The notes under the pieces were generated by a model. It did not search any database and had not been told where the DNA came from. It worked only from the letters and a program-made list of their open reading frames with translations. Of a DNA stretch of 64,000 bases, positions 21,276-31,857 are shown in pieces (the stretch's first letter is position 1; each line of letters begins with the position of its first letter). The stretch is from Candidatus Vallotiella sp. (ex Adelges kitamiensis) (GTDB lineage: Bacteria; Pseudomonadota; Gammaproteobacteria; Burkholderiales; Burkholderiaceae). The position numbers and the translations under genes were made by a program. The stretch lies in assembly GCF_020342435.1 (NCBI RefSeq), contig NZ_CP080504.1, positions 759,081-823,080 on the forward strand. The letters are read 5' to 3'.

Positions 21276-23594
21276 CTATACTGAAAACATGCTCAACACC
21301 TTAAATTTGACCGCTGGTACCTTACCATAGTGCGCGCGCGCCCTAATATAAGGGGTAAGTGTATTACCAACTAGCTTCTTCTGTTTCGGCTTTCCGCTTC
21401 GCCCAATGCCGTTAAGCATTAACCCGGTTTGGCTAATCCCCAGTGCTTGGATCAACTGATCATCGCTATCTAGCCTAATTAATATTAGGCCACGTCCACC
21501 GTTTGATAACGTTTTCATCTCATTCAACCCGAACACTAAAAGCCGCGTCTCACCCTTTAGCCCACGTGCTAAACATGCAATCTGCAAAGCATTCGGGTAC
21601 ACGGGCATTGGAGCTAATAGCTTCGTGCCGTCGTTAATCGTCATGAATAACTTTCCAGCTTTCACGCGGCTGAACATATCGGCTATTCGTGCGATAAAAC
21701 CAAAGCCATTACTTGATGTGAGCAGCAATAACTGTTCGTGCGGCGCAGCAAAATAGTGTATTAGATGAGTCCCAGACTCTAACCTAATTAACGCAGTGAC
21801 CGGAACTCCATCGCTACGACCGCCGGGAAGCAATGTAACTGGCACTGAATAGACGCGTCCATTACTGCCCAATACTATTAGTGTATCAGTCGTTCGGCAC
21901 TGGAAAGCTGCATATAAACTATCGCTGGCCTTAAATATAAAACCTGATGCATCTAGCCCATGTCCTTTCAGGATACGGACCCAACCACTCTGCAAGACAA
22001 TAACAGTCACCGGTTCATCAACAATATTCGACTCGAACGCTGTGCGCTTATCTTGCTGTATTAGCGTTCGCCGAGCATCGCCGAACCGCTTCGCATCTGT
22101 CTGAATTTCCTTGATAATCAGCTGCTTCATGGTTATGTCACTACCTAGTAACTCTTCAAGCCGTGTCTTTTCTGCATGAAGCTTGCCCAACTCCTTATCA
22201 ATTTTATTCTTTTCTAGTCCCGCCACTTGACGAAAACGAAGATCGAGAATGTCGTTCACTTGCTGCTTTGATAATCCGAAGGATGTGATAAGTGTTGCTT
22301 GTGGTTTGTCCGACGCACGAATGATATGAATCACCGAATCTAGGTTAAGAAAGACAGTCATCCGGCCCTCGAGGATATATATCCGATCCTGTACTTTGGA
22401 TAGCTCAAACTGCGTTCTCCGCGTTACAGTCGTGAAACGGTAGCTAATCCATTCTCGGAGAATCTCGATCAGCCCTTTCTGTTGCGGCCGACTATCAGAG
22501 CCGACCATCACTAGGTTAATTGGCACACTAGATTCTAGGCTGGTGTACGCGAGCAATGTATGAATAAAGTCAGTCTGATCGATACGACTAGATTTTGGTT
22601 CGAATATAAGTCGTACTGGTAAATCCTTGCCAGATTCATCACGTACTGTGTCAAGCAGAGCAAGCAGATTCTGCTTGCTCTGAAGTTGTTCGAGCGTCAA
22701 TGTTTTTTTGCGAAGTTTAAGTTTTGGATTAGTTAACTCCTCAATTTCTTCCAGGAGCTTCTGCGATGACGTACCAGGTGGTAGCTCCGTGATTACTAGT
22801 TGCCATTGCCTGCGCGCTAACCTTTCAATCGTCCAACGCGCGCGTACCCTTAAACTACCACGCCCGCTTTCGTATACAGAGAAAATTTCTGATGGACTTG
22901 AGATGATTTGCCCCCCCCCCGAGAAGTCCGGACCCGGTATTTGCTCTATTAAGTCTCCGCGATTTAGATATGGATTGTGGATTAATTTGATAACAGCCCG
23001 CGCAACTTCGCGCAAGTTATGCGAGGGAATCTCAGTAGCCATACCGACTGCAATTCCAGATGCGCCATTAAGCAATACGAATGGCAAGCGTACCGGCAAT
23101 GACTTAGGCTCCTTAAATGAGTTATCATAATTGGGAATGAAGTCAACCGTGCCCTGGTTTATCTCATTAAGCAGTAAGTGTGCAATTGGCGTGAGTCTCG
23201 CTTCGGTATAGCGCATTGCCGCGGCGCGGTCACCATCGCGCGAGCCGAAATTTCCTTGTCCGTCGATTAACGGGTAGCGCATCGAAAAATCTTGGGCTAG
23301 CCGTACTAAGGCGTCATACGAAGATGAATCTCCATGCGGATGATACTTTCCAAGAACGTCGCCAATTACACGCGCTGACTTAACCGGCTTCGCATCTGCT
23401 ACTAGCCCCATCTCATACATTGCATACAAGATACGACGCTGCACTGGCTTCTGACCATCAGTTATATTAGGCAGGGCACGACTCTTGACAACTGATACTG
23501 CATAGTTAAGATAGGCGTGCTCAGCATAATCACCTAGCGTCAGGTATTCGCCATCGGAGGACGGTGAAAAATCTAGCTTTAATTCTTTACTCAT
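21276..23594 (-). CDS. parC: DNA topoisomerase IV subunit A
   Basis: 772 residues, full length. With ParE it decatenates daughter chromosomes. The catalytic Tyr is in [11 protein letters not shown] and the quinolone pocket reads [16 protein letters not shown]. The C-terminal pinwheel is shorter than in GyrA and lacks a GyrA box, which separates it from gyrA in this window. It lies 79 bp downstream of parE on the same strand, an operon. A run of ten Cs at 22911-22920 (ten Gs in the message) encodes the Gly-Gly-Gly of DFSGGGQII, a slippage-prone site inside an essential gene. Confidence 0.97.
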   Translation of the reverse strand: MSKELKLDFSPSSDGEYLTLGDYAEHAYLNYAVSVVKSRALPNITDGQKPVQRRILYAMYEMGLVADAKPVKSARVIGDVLGKYHPHGDSSSYDALVRLAQDFSMRYPLIDGQGNFGSRDGDRAAAMRYTEARLTPIAHLLLNEINQGTVDFIPNYDNSFKEPKSLPVRLPFVLLNGASGIAVGMATEIPSHNLREVARAVIKLIHNPYLNRGDLIEQIPGPDFSGGGQIISSPSEIFSVYESGRGSLRVRARWTIERLARRQWQLVITELPPGTSSQKLLEEIEELTNPKLKLRKKTLTLEQLQSKQNLLALLDTVRDESGKDLPVRLIFEPKSSRIDQTDFIHTLLAYTSLESSVPINLVMVGSDSRPQQKGLIEILREWISYRFTTVTRRTQFELSKVQDRIYILEGRMTVFLNLDSVIHIIRASDKPQATLITSFGLSKQQVNDILDLRFRQVAGLEKNKIDKELGKLHAEKTRLEELLGSDITMKQLIIKEIQTDAKRFGDARRTLIQQDKRTAFESNIVDEPVTVIVLQSGWVRILKGHGLDASGFIFKASDSLYAAFQCRTTDTLIVLGSNGRVYSVPVTLLPGGRSDGVPVTALIRLESGTHLIHYFAAPHEQLLLLTSSNGFGFIARIADMFSRVKAGKLFMTINDGTKLLAPMPVYPNALQIACLARGLKGETRLLVFGLNEMKTLSNGGRGLILIRLDSDDQLIQALGISQTGLMLNGIGRSGKPKQKKLVGNTLTPYIRARAHYGKVPAVKFKVLSMFSV

Positions 23595-23673
23595 CGGGTG
23601 GCAGTCTCAGATCCAAGTCCGCTGAATAGCATGCTGCGGTAGCACCCTATAACGTCGTATGTTGCACTATTCG

Positions 23674-25662
23674 CTAAATAGTGCCCTGCACCTCATTGCT
23701 CTTGTCTTCGAGCCACGCACGCCGCGCGGCAACTTCCCCCTTGCCTACTAACATCGTCATACGCTCGATAGTCGCATCGAAATCTAGGCAGCCCAGTTGC
23801 ACAGGAATTAGACGTCGAATATCCGGGTTCATCGTCGTGTCCCACAATTGATTAGAATTCATTTCACCCAGTCCCTTAAAGCGCGAAATTGTCCAGGCAG
23901 CTCCAGGTACGCTATCCTTTCGGAGTTTATCTACTATCGCCTTAAGCTCGCTTTCGTCTAGCGCATAGAGTTTCTTCGATGGATTCTTACCACGTGCTGG
24001 CGTATCTACACGAAACAATGGCGGGCGTGCTACATATACATGCCCACGCTTAATAAGCTGGGGGAAATGACGAAAGAATAGCGTAAGCAGAAGTACTTGG
24101 ATATGTAAGCCATCTACGTCTGCATCTGCAAGAATGCAAATCTTGCCGTAACGCATATTCGATAAGTCAAGTACATCATTGTTTGCATGCGGATTAACGC
24201 CAATTGCTACTGCAATATTGTACACTTCATTATTTTCGAAAAGGCGGTCACGTGTAGTTTCCCAAGTGTTAAGGATCTTGCCACGCAGCGGCAGAATCGC
24301 CTGAAACTCTTTATCGCGCCCCATTTTCGCGGATCCTCCCGCAGAATCGCCCTCAACTAGGAACAACTCATTCCGAGTTACATCACGTGATTCGCAGTCA
24401 ACTAACTTACCTGGCAAGATTGCTACACTACAACTTTTGCGTTTCCCAACCTTCTGGACGACACAAGTGCGTGCTTGTGCCCGCTGGATTACTAACTCGG
24501 CTAATTTTCGTCCATGCTCAACGTTCCTATTAAGCCATAGCTCGAGGCTCAATCGCACCAATGAAGATATTAACCGAACGACATCCCGATTATTAAGTTG
24601 CTCTTTAATCTGACCCTGGAATTGCGGATCAAGAACTTTCGCTGATAATACAAATGAAACTCTTGCAAACACGTCCTCTGCAAGGACTTTAACGCCCTTA
24701 AGGCGCAAGTTATGAATCTCAATAAAGCTCTTGAGTGCTCTGAAAAGACCATCGCGTAGCCCGAACTCATGGGTTCCGCCTGCTGGTGTTGGAATAAGGT
24801 TAACATATGACTCTCGCAAGAGCGGACCCTCCTCAACCCATGCGACAACCCAGGATGCGCCTTCGCCTTTAGCAAACATAGTATTAGTTATACATGACGA
24901 TTCAGCGTATCGCTCATCCTCAAATAGCGGGATCAACATGTCGTATCCGGCCAGACCCTCGAGCAAATAGCTGCGCAGTCCATTTCCATATTTCCATGAC
25001 TGCTGCTCGCCAGTTTCTTCAATGATCAACACCACCTCAATACCAGGTAGTAGCACTGCTTTAGAACGCAATAAACGCCTTAATTCAGATTGTGGTACGT
25101 TAATAGAGTCAAAGTATTTCGAGTCAGGCCATGTAGTGATACGAGTTCCCGATTTTTTATCTACGCGGCTATTAGCCTCTCGTATGGTAGGGGCTCGTAT
25201 CACATCGCCATGTGAGAAGCTAATGTCAGCTACTTTGCCGTCCCGCCATACGATAACGTCGAATCGCTTTGACAATGCATTAGTTACAGATGCACCCACA
25301 CCATGCAAACCTCCGGAGAAGGTATAAGCGCTACCCTTATCTTTACTAAACTTACCCCCCGCGTGCAAGCGGGTGAAGACAATCTCTAATACTAGCTCCC
25401 CTTCTTCAGGGTGGGCACCAAATGGAATACCACGCCCATCATCCTCAACACTGACCGAATCGTCAGTATGCAATGTTACAATAATTTTCGAGCCAAATCC
25501 GACAAGCGCTTCATCCGCCGCATTGTCGATAATTTCTTGCACGATCTGCAGCGGATTCTGAGTGCGCGTATACATTCCTGGCCTTTGTTTTACCGGCTCA
25601 AGTCCTGTTAGCACTTGGATAGATGCTTCACCGTATGAAGAACTAGATTTTCTAGTAGCCAT
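23674..25662 (-). CDS. parE: DNA topoisomerase IV subunit B
   Basis: 662 residues from ATG 25662 (MATRKSSSSYGEASIQVL); an in-frame ATG 11 codons earlier gives an extension unlike the family. ATPase domain: IDNAADEALVGF, DDGRGIPFG and the GGLHGVGASV lid. TOPRIM domain: LVEGDSAGGSAKMGRD, PLRGKILN and the DADVDGLHIQ metal site. It drives strand passage by ParC. Its neighbour upstream is uup; downstream is parC. Complete. Confidence 0.96.
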   Translation of the reverse strand: MATRKSSSSYGEASIQVLTGLEPVKQRPGMYTRTQNPLQIVQEIIDNAADEALVGFGSKIIVTLHTDDSVSVEDDGRGIPFGAHPEEGELVLEIVFTRLHAGGKFSKDKGSAYTFSGGLHGVGASVTNALSKRFDVIVWRDGKVADISFSHGDVIRAPTIREANSRVDKKSGTRITTWPDSKYFDSINVPQSELRRLLRSKAVLLPGIEVVLIIEETGEQQSWKYGNGLRSYLLEGLAGYDMLIPLFEDERYAESSCITNTMFAKGEGASWVVAWVEEGPLLRESYVNLIPTPAGGTHEFGLRDGLFRALKSFIEIHNLRLKGVKVLAEDVFARVSFVLSAKVLDPQFQGQIKEQLNNRDVVRLISSLVRLSLELWLNRNVEHGRKLAELVIQRAQARTCVVQKVGKRKSCSVAILPGKLVDCESRDVTRNELFLVEGDSAGGSAKMGRDKEFQAILPLRGKILNTWETTRDRLFENNEVYNIAVAIGVNPHANNDVLDLSNMRYGKICILADADVDGLHIQVLLLTLFFRHFPQLIKRGHVYVARPPLFRVDTPARGKNPSKKLYALDESELKAIVDKLRKDSVPGAAWTISRFKGLGEMNSNQLWDTTMNPDIRRLIPVQLGCLDFDATIERMTMLVGKGEVAARRAWLEDKSNEVQGTI

Positions 25663-25786
25663 ATTTCGAATAAATGTCGCTATTGTTATAAACAAACATT
25701 AAATAATTCGTTTACCTAGCCCCTGAAAATAATCGACTCTTATAAGAAAGCAGAGCTGTCGAGGTACGATATGGTCTCCGGCCGCA

Positions 25787-27736
25787 CTATTTTACCGGCT
25801 TGCGCTTAGCCTCTAGAATCTGCCAGCGCTCAAGCGCATCTAACAGATTAGTATCAATCTCTGAATATTGCTCGGTCAGCCGAATGCTCTCAGCTAGATC
25901 CGTAATGAAAATTGACCCATCTCTTAGACGGGCGCTGATGGACTGCTGCTCTGCTTCGAGCCATGTAATCTGATCGGGCAATGAATCTAGTTCACGTTGT
26001 TCATTAAAAGTTAACTTGCTGCTGCGCCTCTGGTTGCGTCCTGCGACAGCACTAGGATTAGCGTCTAATATAAAGTTTTCGTTCTGTTTAGGCTGAATAT
26101 TTACACTGCCCTTTAATAGAAAATTAGCGCGCGTCCTCTGTATCTGCCAATCGCTAAAATTGCCAATATACTTGCACCACCGACCGCTTCCTTCTGCTGC
26201 TATCACCGACGTAACAACGTTATCTAGGAATGCGCGATCATGGCTTACTAGTAGCACTGTGCCAGTATAAGCAATTAATAATTCTTCAAGGAGTTCCAGA
26301 GTTGGGATATCGAGATCGTTCGTCGGCTCATCTAAGACCAGAACGTTTGAAGGCTGTGCAAAAAGGCGCGCTAGCAATAGCCGGTTGCGCTCACCGCCGG
26401 ATAGTGATTTAACCATCGAAACAGCACGTTCCGCAGGAAATAGGAAATCACGTAGGTAGCTTATTACATGCTTACGAGCGCCATTGATCTGTATCCAGTC
26501 TCCGCCCGGACTAATCGTATCTATCAGGCTACGTTCAGGGTCTAACTGTGTGCGCATCTGGTCGAAATATCTAATATGCAGCTTCGTACCGATGTGTACC
26601 TGGCCTTCGTCTGGCATAATCTTACCGAGAAGCAGCTTAAGTAACGTAGTCTTACCTGCTCCATTTGCGCCGACAAAGCCAGTTTTATCACCGCGCATTA
26701 CCGTAGTCGAGAAGCACGTAACAATCGGATGCTCACCGTAATACTTGCTTACATTAATGAGTTCGGCAACGGTCTTACCGGACCTGTCAGCTTGCTTAAG
26801 GTTAAAGCATGCATTATCTTGCACTGTGCGTCGTTTTGCGAGCTTGTTGCGCATCTGCACGAGACGTGCGATACGCCCGATGCTGCGAGTACGACGTGCC
26901 TCAATACTCTTACGTATCCAGATCTCCTCTTGGGCAAGCAACTTATCAAACTTTTCATTCTCAACAGACTCCTCTTTGAGATGCTTTTCCTTGCGTGCTT
27001 GATAGAATGAAAAGTTACCCATATACGATAATAAGCGCCCGCGGTCGAGTTCGACAATGCGGGTAGCAACGCGGTCGAGGAATACACGATCATGAGTAAC
27101 AAACAATATACTACTTCTTAGTGACAATAACAGCGTCTCAAGCCAGCGTATCGAATCAAAATCAAGATGATTAGTAGGTTCATCTAATAATAAGATATCG
27201 CTTTGCATCACTAGTGCGCGCGCTAAGGCAACACGTTTATGCATACCGCCAGAGAGCTGGTCCACCAACGTATTGCTCTTTAGACCCAATTGCGCAATCG
27301 TAGTCTCAACCTGAGTGCGCCAGGTCCATCCGTCGTTCGCATCCAGCTCAGATTGGAGCATATTCATACGCACTAATAATGGATATTGTGATGGCCCTTC
27401 GGGCATATCAGCTAGAGAACATAAAACGCTATTATATTCATCAAGAAGCATACGGGTACGCTCAAGCCCTGAGGCAACTATATCAAATACGCACATGCCA
27501 GGGCAAAAGACTGGCTCTTGAGGCACGTAAACAGTAGTGAGTGCCCGTGCACGATTAATTAAACCATCGTCAGGTTGAATTAGGCCGGAGACGATCTTTA
27601 GCAAGGAAGACTTACCCACACCGTTGTAGCCAATTAGACCTACTCGTTCACCTGGGTCGATTAAAAAATTCGTGTGGTCGAGCAATGCGACATGGCCGAA
27701 CGCGAGTTGCGCGTCTGTAATAGAAAACAGCGACAT
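25787..27736 (-). CDS. uup: ABC-F ATPase Uup
   Basis: 649 residues from ATG 27736 (MSLFSITDAQLAFGH); the frame is open for 32 more codons upstream, but those are not family-like. Two ABC cassettes: Walker A GYNGVGKSS and GANGAGKTT, signatures LSGGMHKRVALAR and LSGGERNRLLLAR, Walker B LLLDEPTNHLDF and LVLDEPTNDLDI. There is no membrane domain, as expected for ABC-F proteins, which act on ribosomes. The C-terminal coiled coil (ITWLEAEQQSISARL, ILEAKRK) is the Uup-specific domain also linked to DNA repair phenotypes. It lies 124 bp upstream of parE on the same strand. Confidence 0.92.
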   Translation of the reverse strand: MSLFSITDAQLAFGHVALLDHTNFLIDPGERVGLIGYNGVGKSSLLKIVSGLIQPDDGLINRARALTTVYVPQEPVFCPGMCVFDIVASGLERTRMLLDEYNSVLCSLADMPEGPSQYPLLVRMNMLQSELDANDGWTWRTQVETTIAQLGLKSNTLVDQLSGGMHKRVALARALVMQSDILLLDEPTNHLDFDSIRWLETLLLSLRSSILFVTHDRVFLDRVATRIVELDRGRLLSYMGNFSFYQARKEKHLKEESVENEKFDKLLAQEEIWIRKSIEARRTRSIGRIARLVQMRNKLAKRRTVQDNACFNLKQADRSGKTVAELINVSKYYGEHPIVTCFSTTVMRGDKTGFVGANGAGKTTLLKLLLGKIMPDEGQVHIGTKLHIRYFDQMRTQLDPERSLIDTISPGGDWIQINGARKHVISYLRDFLFPAERAVSMVKSLSGGERNRLLLARLFAQPSNVLVLDEPTNDLDIPTLELLEELLIAYTGTVLLVSHDRAFLDNVVTSVIAAEGSGRWCKYIGNFSDWQIQRTRANFLLKGSVNIQPKQNENFILDANPSAVAGRNQRRSSKLTFNEQRELDSLPDQITWLEAEQQSISARLRDGSIFITDLAESIRLTEQYSEIDTNLLDALERWQILEAKRKPVK

Positions 27737-28224
27737 TAAGGCAGAAAAGAATACATAATACCCATTATACTCTCTTCGAGACAAACCCTGGATTATGAGC
27801 CCGCATTCAGCGGTTAGGCGATACGGATACACTATGCTTATAGTGTAAAGAATATGTTTTGCTGAGTAAAAAGTTAACGGTTTTAGCCGCGTTTGAGATG
27901 ATTAGATACACGATTTATATCCGTCTAATTATCCGGTAGATCTATCACAAATTTTATAATAAATAATACTCTCTATTGGGTGTTTTATAGCTCAGCGGAT
28001 GGGTTTTAGGAAATCCAAGCCCATTAGTGCTATTGGTTAGAAATCTTATAAAACCAACGTTATAGTGATCTTGAGTGAGGAATCGGTGCGTCCCTAGATC
28101 GTACTCATGCTATCATGATGGCCACTAAATCTTGAAGTTTCTGCATATACCGCCATACTGCTGGTGCATTAATTTTATGCCGGTCTCTAGATCATATGCT
28201 ATTAACAATAAATAGAAGAACCTG
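27737..28224. other. gap between uup and tRNA-Arg
   Basis: Contains the divergent upstream regions of uup (minus) and tRNA-Arg (plus). No gene or remnant recognised. Confidence 0.45.
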
Positions 28225-28299
28225 CTCGCTGTAGCACAATGGATAGTGCACGCGCCTCCTAAGCGTGAGATTCAGGTTCGAATCCTGACGGCGGGACCA
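28225..28299 (+). tRNA. tRNA-Arg (anticodon CCT)
   Basis: A 75-nt cloverleaf with encoded CCA (28297-28299). D-arm GCAC/GTGC, anticodon stem CGCGC/GCGTG with one G-U pair, loop CTCCTAA with CCT at 28258-28260, and T-arm TCAGG-TTCGAAT-CCTGA. It reads AGG codons. The acceptor stem CTCGCTG/CGGCGGG starts with C1-G72 and contains two G-U pairs (2-71 and 6-67), weaker than usual but fully paired. Confidence 0.93.
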
Positions 28300-28926
28300 T
28301 ACTACATACTAGTGCAGTAAGATGAAGATGACTGTCATCTTTCATAAACCTGTGATCTTAGATATTCTCATTCAAAGAGCTATTGTAGAGCTGCATTAAA
28401 GATACGTTATGTATCTGTCATACTAAACTAAAGCGAAAGAGCTAGTAGATTAATATACGCTTAAGCGCGTGATAAGTCTGGATCAACAACCTGGAGTTGG
28501 CAAAAACATTATTTCAGTGCTAGTGTTAACTCGATATATTCACTCTATAGCGCATACGACACTAAGATGGCTAAAAAACGTACAGCGCGCTTTACGTCAG
28601 TAGGGTCGGCTTTAGAGAACGGGGGACGGGAAAGTCAGACAGTAGTGCTATCTTTCATCTAGATGGTTTAAGTACGCTGCCGTACGCTGTTCTAAGGATA
28701 GCGTGATTATCTTTCTCGCCACAGTAGTTACTATAATTTACTAGCTTTTCTGCATTAGTGATACTCGTCCATATTGCGCTAATATCACCTTCTTCACAAA
28801 AGTAATGTCGTTAAAACTAGATTATTAAGTAAGTAAATTAATGATAAGTATTGCTAAATAAACCAATATAGATCCGTGTTATACCTATAGTCGTGCGATG
28901 TTACCTTCTACAGTTAGATCATTATT
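28300..28926. other. gap upstream of fused glycosyltransferase gene
   Basis: One plus-strand open stretch from 28567 (MAKKRTARFTSVGSALENGG) stops after 31 codons and matches nothing I know. No other remnant recognised. Confidence 0.4.
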
Positions 28927-30801
28927 ATGACTGCGTATCGCGAAGCGCTCACTGTGATCATTATTACACTCAATGAGGCTCACGACATCGAAGCATGTCT
29001 TTCAGTTGTGAGTAGCTTGGCCGATGAGATTATCGTCGTCGACGCTGGCAGCACCGATTCGACGGTGAAAATCTGCAAGTCTTTCGGTGCACTAGTTGTC
29101 ACAGCAAATTGGCCAGGTTTTGGCCCCCAGAAAAATCGGGCGCTAGCGCTCGCGAGCCGCCCATGGGTCCTATCTCTAGATGCAGACGAGCGTGTGACAC
29201 TACGATTAAGGAAATCTATCGAAAAGGTACTATCTGGGCAAGGCCAATCTAGCCGCATAGCCTATGCAATGTCTCGCCGCTCACAATTCTGCGGCTGCTG
29301 GGCTAATTACTCTGGCTGGTCACCAGATTGGGTAGTCCGGTTATTCCGCCGTGGAACAGCTAGATTCTCGGATGATATTGTACACGAGCGGCTAATCTTT
29401 GATGGCCCTATTGGGCGCCTTGATGGTCAGTTATTGCACTATAGCTATCGATCTAAAAAAGAAGTAGCAGAGAAGACGATAGCTTATGCTCGTGCTGCTG
29501 CTCAAAAGTTACATACTCATCGCATTAGTGTATTAACCCCCTTTATACATGGGGGCTTTGCTTTCGTACGTACGCTTATATTACGAGCTGGATTTCTTGA
29601 TGGATTAACAGGTTTGGAAATTGCGCGGATGAATGCGAGAGCAACGTTTCTAAAATACTACTATGCGCGGTGCGCTGATCCTTCAGCGCATAGTAATGAT
29701 AATACTAGTGAGATGCATGAAACTTGGCGGGGGCTACGCATTGGGTTGTCATGCCAAGTTTTAGGTCATTCAGGTGGCTTTGAGCGCTATGCACGCGACG
29801 TCATTGGTGCAATGGCGGAGAGACATATATACCCTATTGTATTCGCCCGAAAATTTGATAAAACGCTACCTGAGTATAAACTTGTCGACGCACAGGCTAT
29901 CCAGGTTAACTGGCTGCCGCGTGCGCTGCGTGATACAGTGTTTTCATGGAGGCTACAGACGCGCCGTATACGTAGCCTAGCAGATATTGTGATCGCCTGT
30001 AACCGGGTCGACTCAGGCGATATCGTTATATGCGGTGGAACTCATCCGGGCGCATTGCGCTATGGGCGAAACAAGCCAAAGTGGAACGACGGCTTGCAAA
30101 TCGCACTGGAGCGTCGAATATATCAAAACGCAGGTGTAATCGTTGCTCACTCTAAGATGATGGAGCAAGAAATTCGTCAGTATTTTGGCATCGCACCAAA
30201 TAAGATTCGTATTATTTACCCCCCGGTACGTAGCGACCGCTTCTCGCCGATGATACCAGTACATCGTGACACGATGCGGGCGAAGCTCGGCATTCCGGAA
30301 GGATATGCTGCATTTGTGTTCGTGGCCAATACCGGAAAAGGATTTGAGTTGTTACGAACATACTTTGAAAAGACCTCAGAACCAGTTTATCTCTTAGTTA
30401 CGGGTCGCCCTGTTACTAGTCTATCGCCGCGGATCTGTTCGCTTGGCTATCGCACGGATATGCAACATGTGTTCGGTGCAGCTGATTTCACGATCGTGCC
30501 ATCGCCCTATGAGCCGTTTGGGCTAGTGGGTATCGAATCGATCTTATGTGGAACGCCAGTGCTTACTGCTGAAAACGTCGGATGTGCGGAAGTCATACGC
30601 AAGGACGCGCAGTGGCGCTTTTCGCACCTAAATGCCGGAAGCTTCTCAGCAGCAATCGAACAAGCACTTTCGAGATGGCGCTCTAGCACTGTACGGCTTA
30701 CTCAGCCCGATCAGTATATTCTATACGACTACAATGTAGCTTCACATACTAGGCATTTGTTAGAATTAGCCTCAGAACTCGCAGGCTGTCGTCGTTCGTA
30801 G
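28927..30801 (+). CDS. fused GT2 (WaaE-like) and GT4 glycosyltransferase
   Basis: 624 residues with two glycosyltransferase modules. Residues 1-245: GT-A fold GT2 of the WaaE/KdtX LPS-core type, with DAGSTDST, LSLDADERV and the GWSPDWVVRLFRRG segment typical of core beta-1,4-glucosyltransferases. Residues 270-620: GT-B fold GT4, with GLSCQVLGHSGGFERYARDV at its start and the C-terminal EPFGLVGIESILCGTPVL motif. Such proteins are normally separate genes. Here they are joined by a short linker (residues 248-262). Both modules look complete, so both may act in LPS core or outer-core assembly at the inner membrane. See the finding on the junction. Confidence 0.85.
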   Translation: MTAYREALTVIIITLNEAHDIEACLSVVSSLADEIIVVDAGSTDSTVKICKSFGALVVTANWPGFGPQKNRALALASRPWVLSLDADERVTLRLRKSIEKVLSGQGQSSRIAYAMSRRSQFCGCWANYSGWSPDWVVRLFRRGTARFSDDIVHERLIFDGPIGRLDGQLLHYSYRSKKEVAEKTIAYARAAAQKLHTHRISVLTPFIHGGFAFVRTLILRAGFLDGLTGLEIARMNARATFLKYYYARCADPSAHSNDNTSEMHETWRGLRIGLSCQVLGHSGGFERYARDVIGAMAERHIYPIVFARKFDKTLPEYKLVDAQAIQVNWLPRALRDTVFSWRLQTRRIRSLADIVIACNRVDSGDIVICGGTHPGALRYGRNKPKWNDGLQIALERRIYQNAGVIVAHSKMMEQEIRQYFGIAPNKIRIIYPPVRSDRFSPMIPVHRDTMRAKLGIPEGYAAFVFVANTGKGFELLRTYFEKTSEPVYLLVTGRPVTSLSPRICSLGYRTDMQHVFGAADFTIVPSPYEPFGLVGIESILCGTPVLTAENVGCAEVIRKDAQWRFSHLNAGSFSAAIEQALSRWRSSTVRLTQPDQYILYDYNVASHTRHLLELASELAGCRRS

Positions 30802-31590
30802 CAGGTAGCTCTGCCCTGGGTGGAAAGGTCAGCCTAACAATAATGTAGCAACACAGATCATCTAAATTAGAATATTTAAACAGGCCAACAATTCCTTCCT
30901 CTGAAGACTGATAGTATTGATTTATATGCTTGTTTTTAGTGTAAACATACATCGGACACCTTAACAAGAGATTAAGAATGTGTTGAATAGCAATACGCCC
31001 TAATACTGAGAATAATTTAAGAGAATCGATATCTATAGTTATTTTCGTATCTTAGGCACAGAGCCCGAAATGTGAATACACTATATCGCTCCTATGAACC
31101 ACCCGGGATACAAGTCTTGCTTCTATAAACCGACAAAACGGTGATTGTCTCTGTTATCTTATGGTATGAGAATACCTGTCAAGATTTCCAGATGCTATCA
31201 TTATTAACTATAAATACAAAAGTTGGCTATAGCTCCCTTAAAATCATTAGGATATGCACTAGTGCTAACTTTTAGTTTGATAAGATATACTACTAAGTAT
31301 CAAATATTATCGGTGGGGAAAGATAGATATCCGAGTTTATCTTGAAACACATGATTAAAACATGGAGACTATGAATAACAGGCTAGGAACTCGGCTAGAA
31401 ACTAAATATATATTTATGAATCTTAATACGATACTCAGCAATACTATTATTATAACTTTGTTACTTATTTAACTCATCAATCTAGCTTAATTTATTAGTT
31501 AGGTCTAACTAAGTACCTTTGCGACGAACGCCTGGTCCAGTGACTGTTAACCGTTATCATGGTGGGCTTTTAATAAATGCAGGAGGCCGC
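30802..31590. other. gap after fused glycosyltransferase gene
   Basis: AT-rich and stop-filled, no remnant recognised. The reading frame of the next gene is open back to about 31519, but the ribosome site at 31581-31586 decides the later start. Confidence 0.45.
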
Positions 31591-31857
31591 ATGAAGGGAA
31601 ATCTTGTTATTATTTGCCGTGACCAAGACGCTCATGAGTTCGATACGCTAATGAGTGAATATGGCGTTTTTCAGACTAGATTATCGTCAACCGCGTGGTA
31701 TTTGAAGATTGATGAGTCGCTTGAGGTAATACGGGAAGAGATCCTAGGACGACTAGGCAAATATACTACGTACTACATCTTTGAAGCTAATAGCGTGACA
31801 TATAACACAATCGATAGCGAAGCCGCTGCCGCATTAAATACGCTATTCAGTAATTAA
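31591..31857 (+). CDS. small conserved-looking protein of unknown function
   Basis: 88 residues starting MKGNLVIICRDQDAHEFDTL, chosen because AGGAGG lies 4 bases before the ATG. The sequence has regular alternating secondary structure: a hydrophobic strand (LVIICRD), a helix, then RLSSTAWYLKIDES, IREEILGRLGKYTTYYIFEA and a C-terminal helix. The strand-W-helix-D/T-strand pattern recalls small ferredoxin-fold proteins of the SinR/Cas2-like group, but I cannot assign a family with confidence. It has no cas neighbours, so no CRISPR role is implied. It survives intact in heavily decayed surroundings, which argues that it is functional. Confidence 0.75.
   Translation: MKGNLVIICRDQDAHEFDTLMSEYGVFQTRLSSTAWYLKIDESLEVIREEILGRLGKYTTYYIFEANSVTYNTIDSEAAAALNTLFSN

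Noticed and set aside
31591-31857. Cas2 of a CRISPR-Cas system
   Set aside because: No cas1, no repeats and no spacer array anywhere in the window; at most a shared fold.
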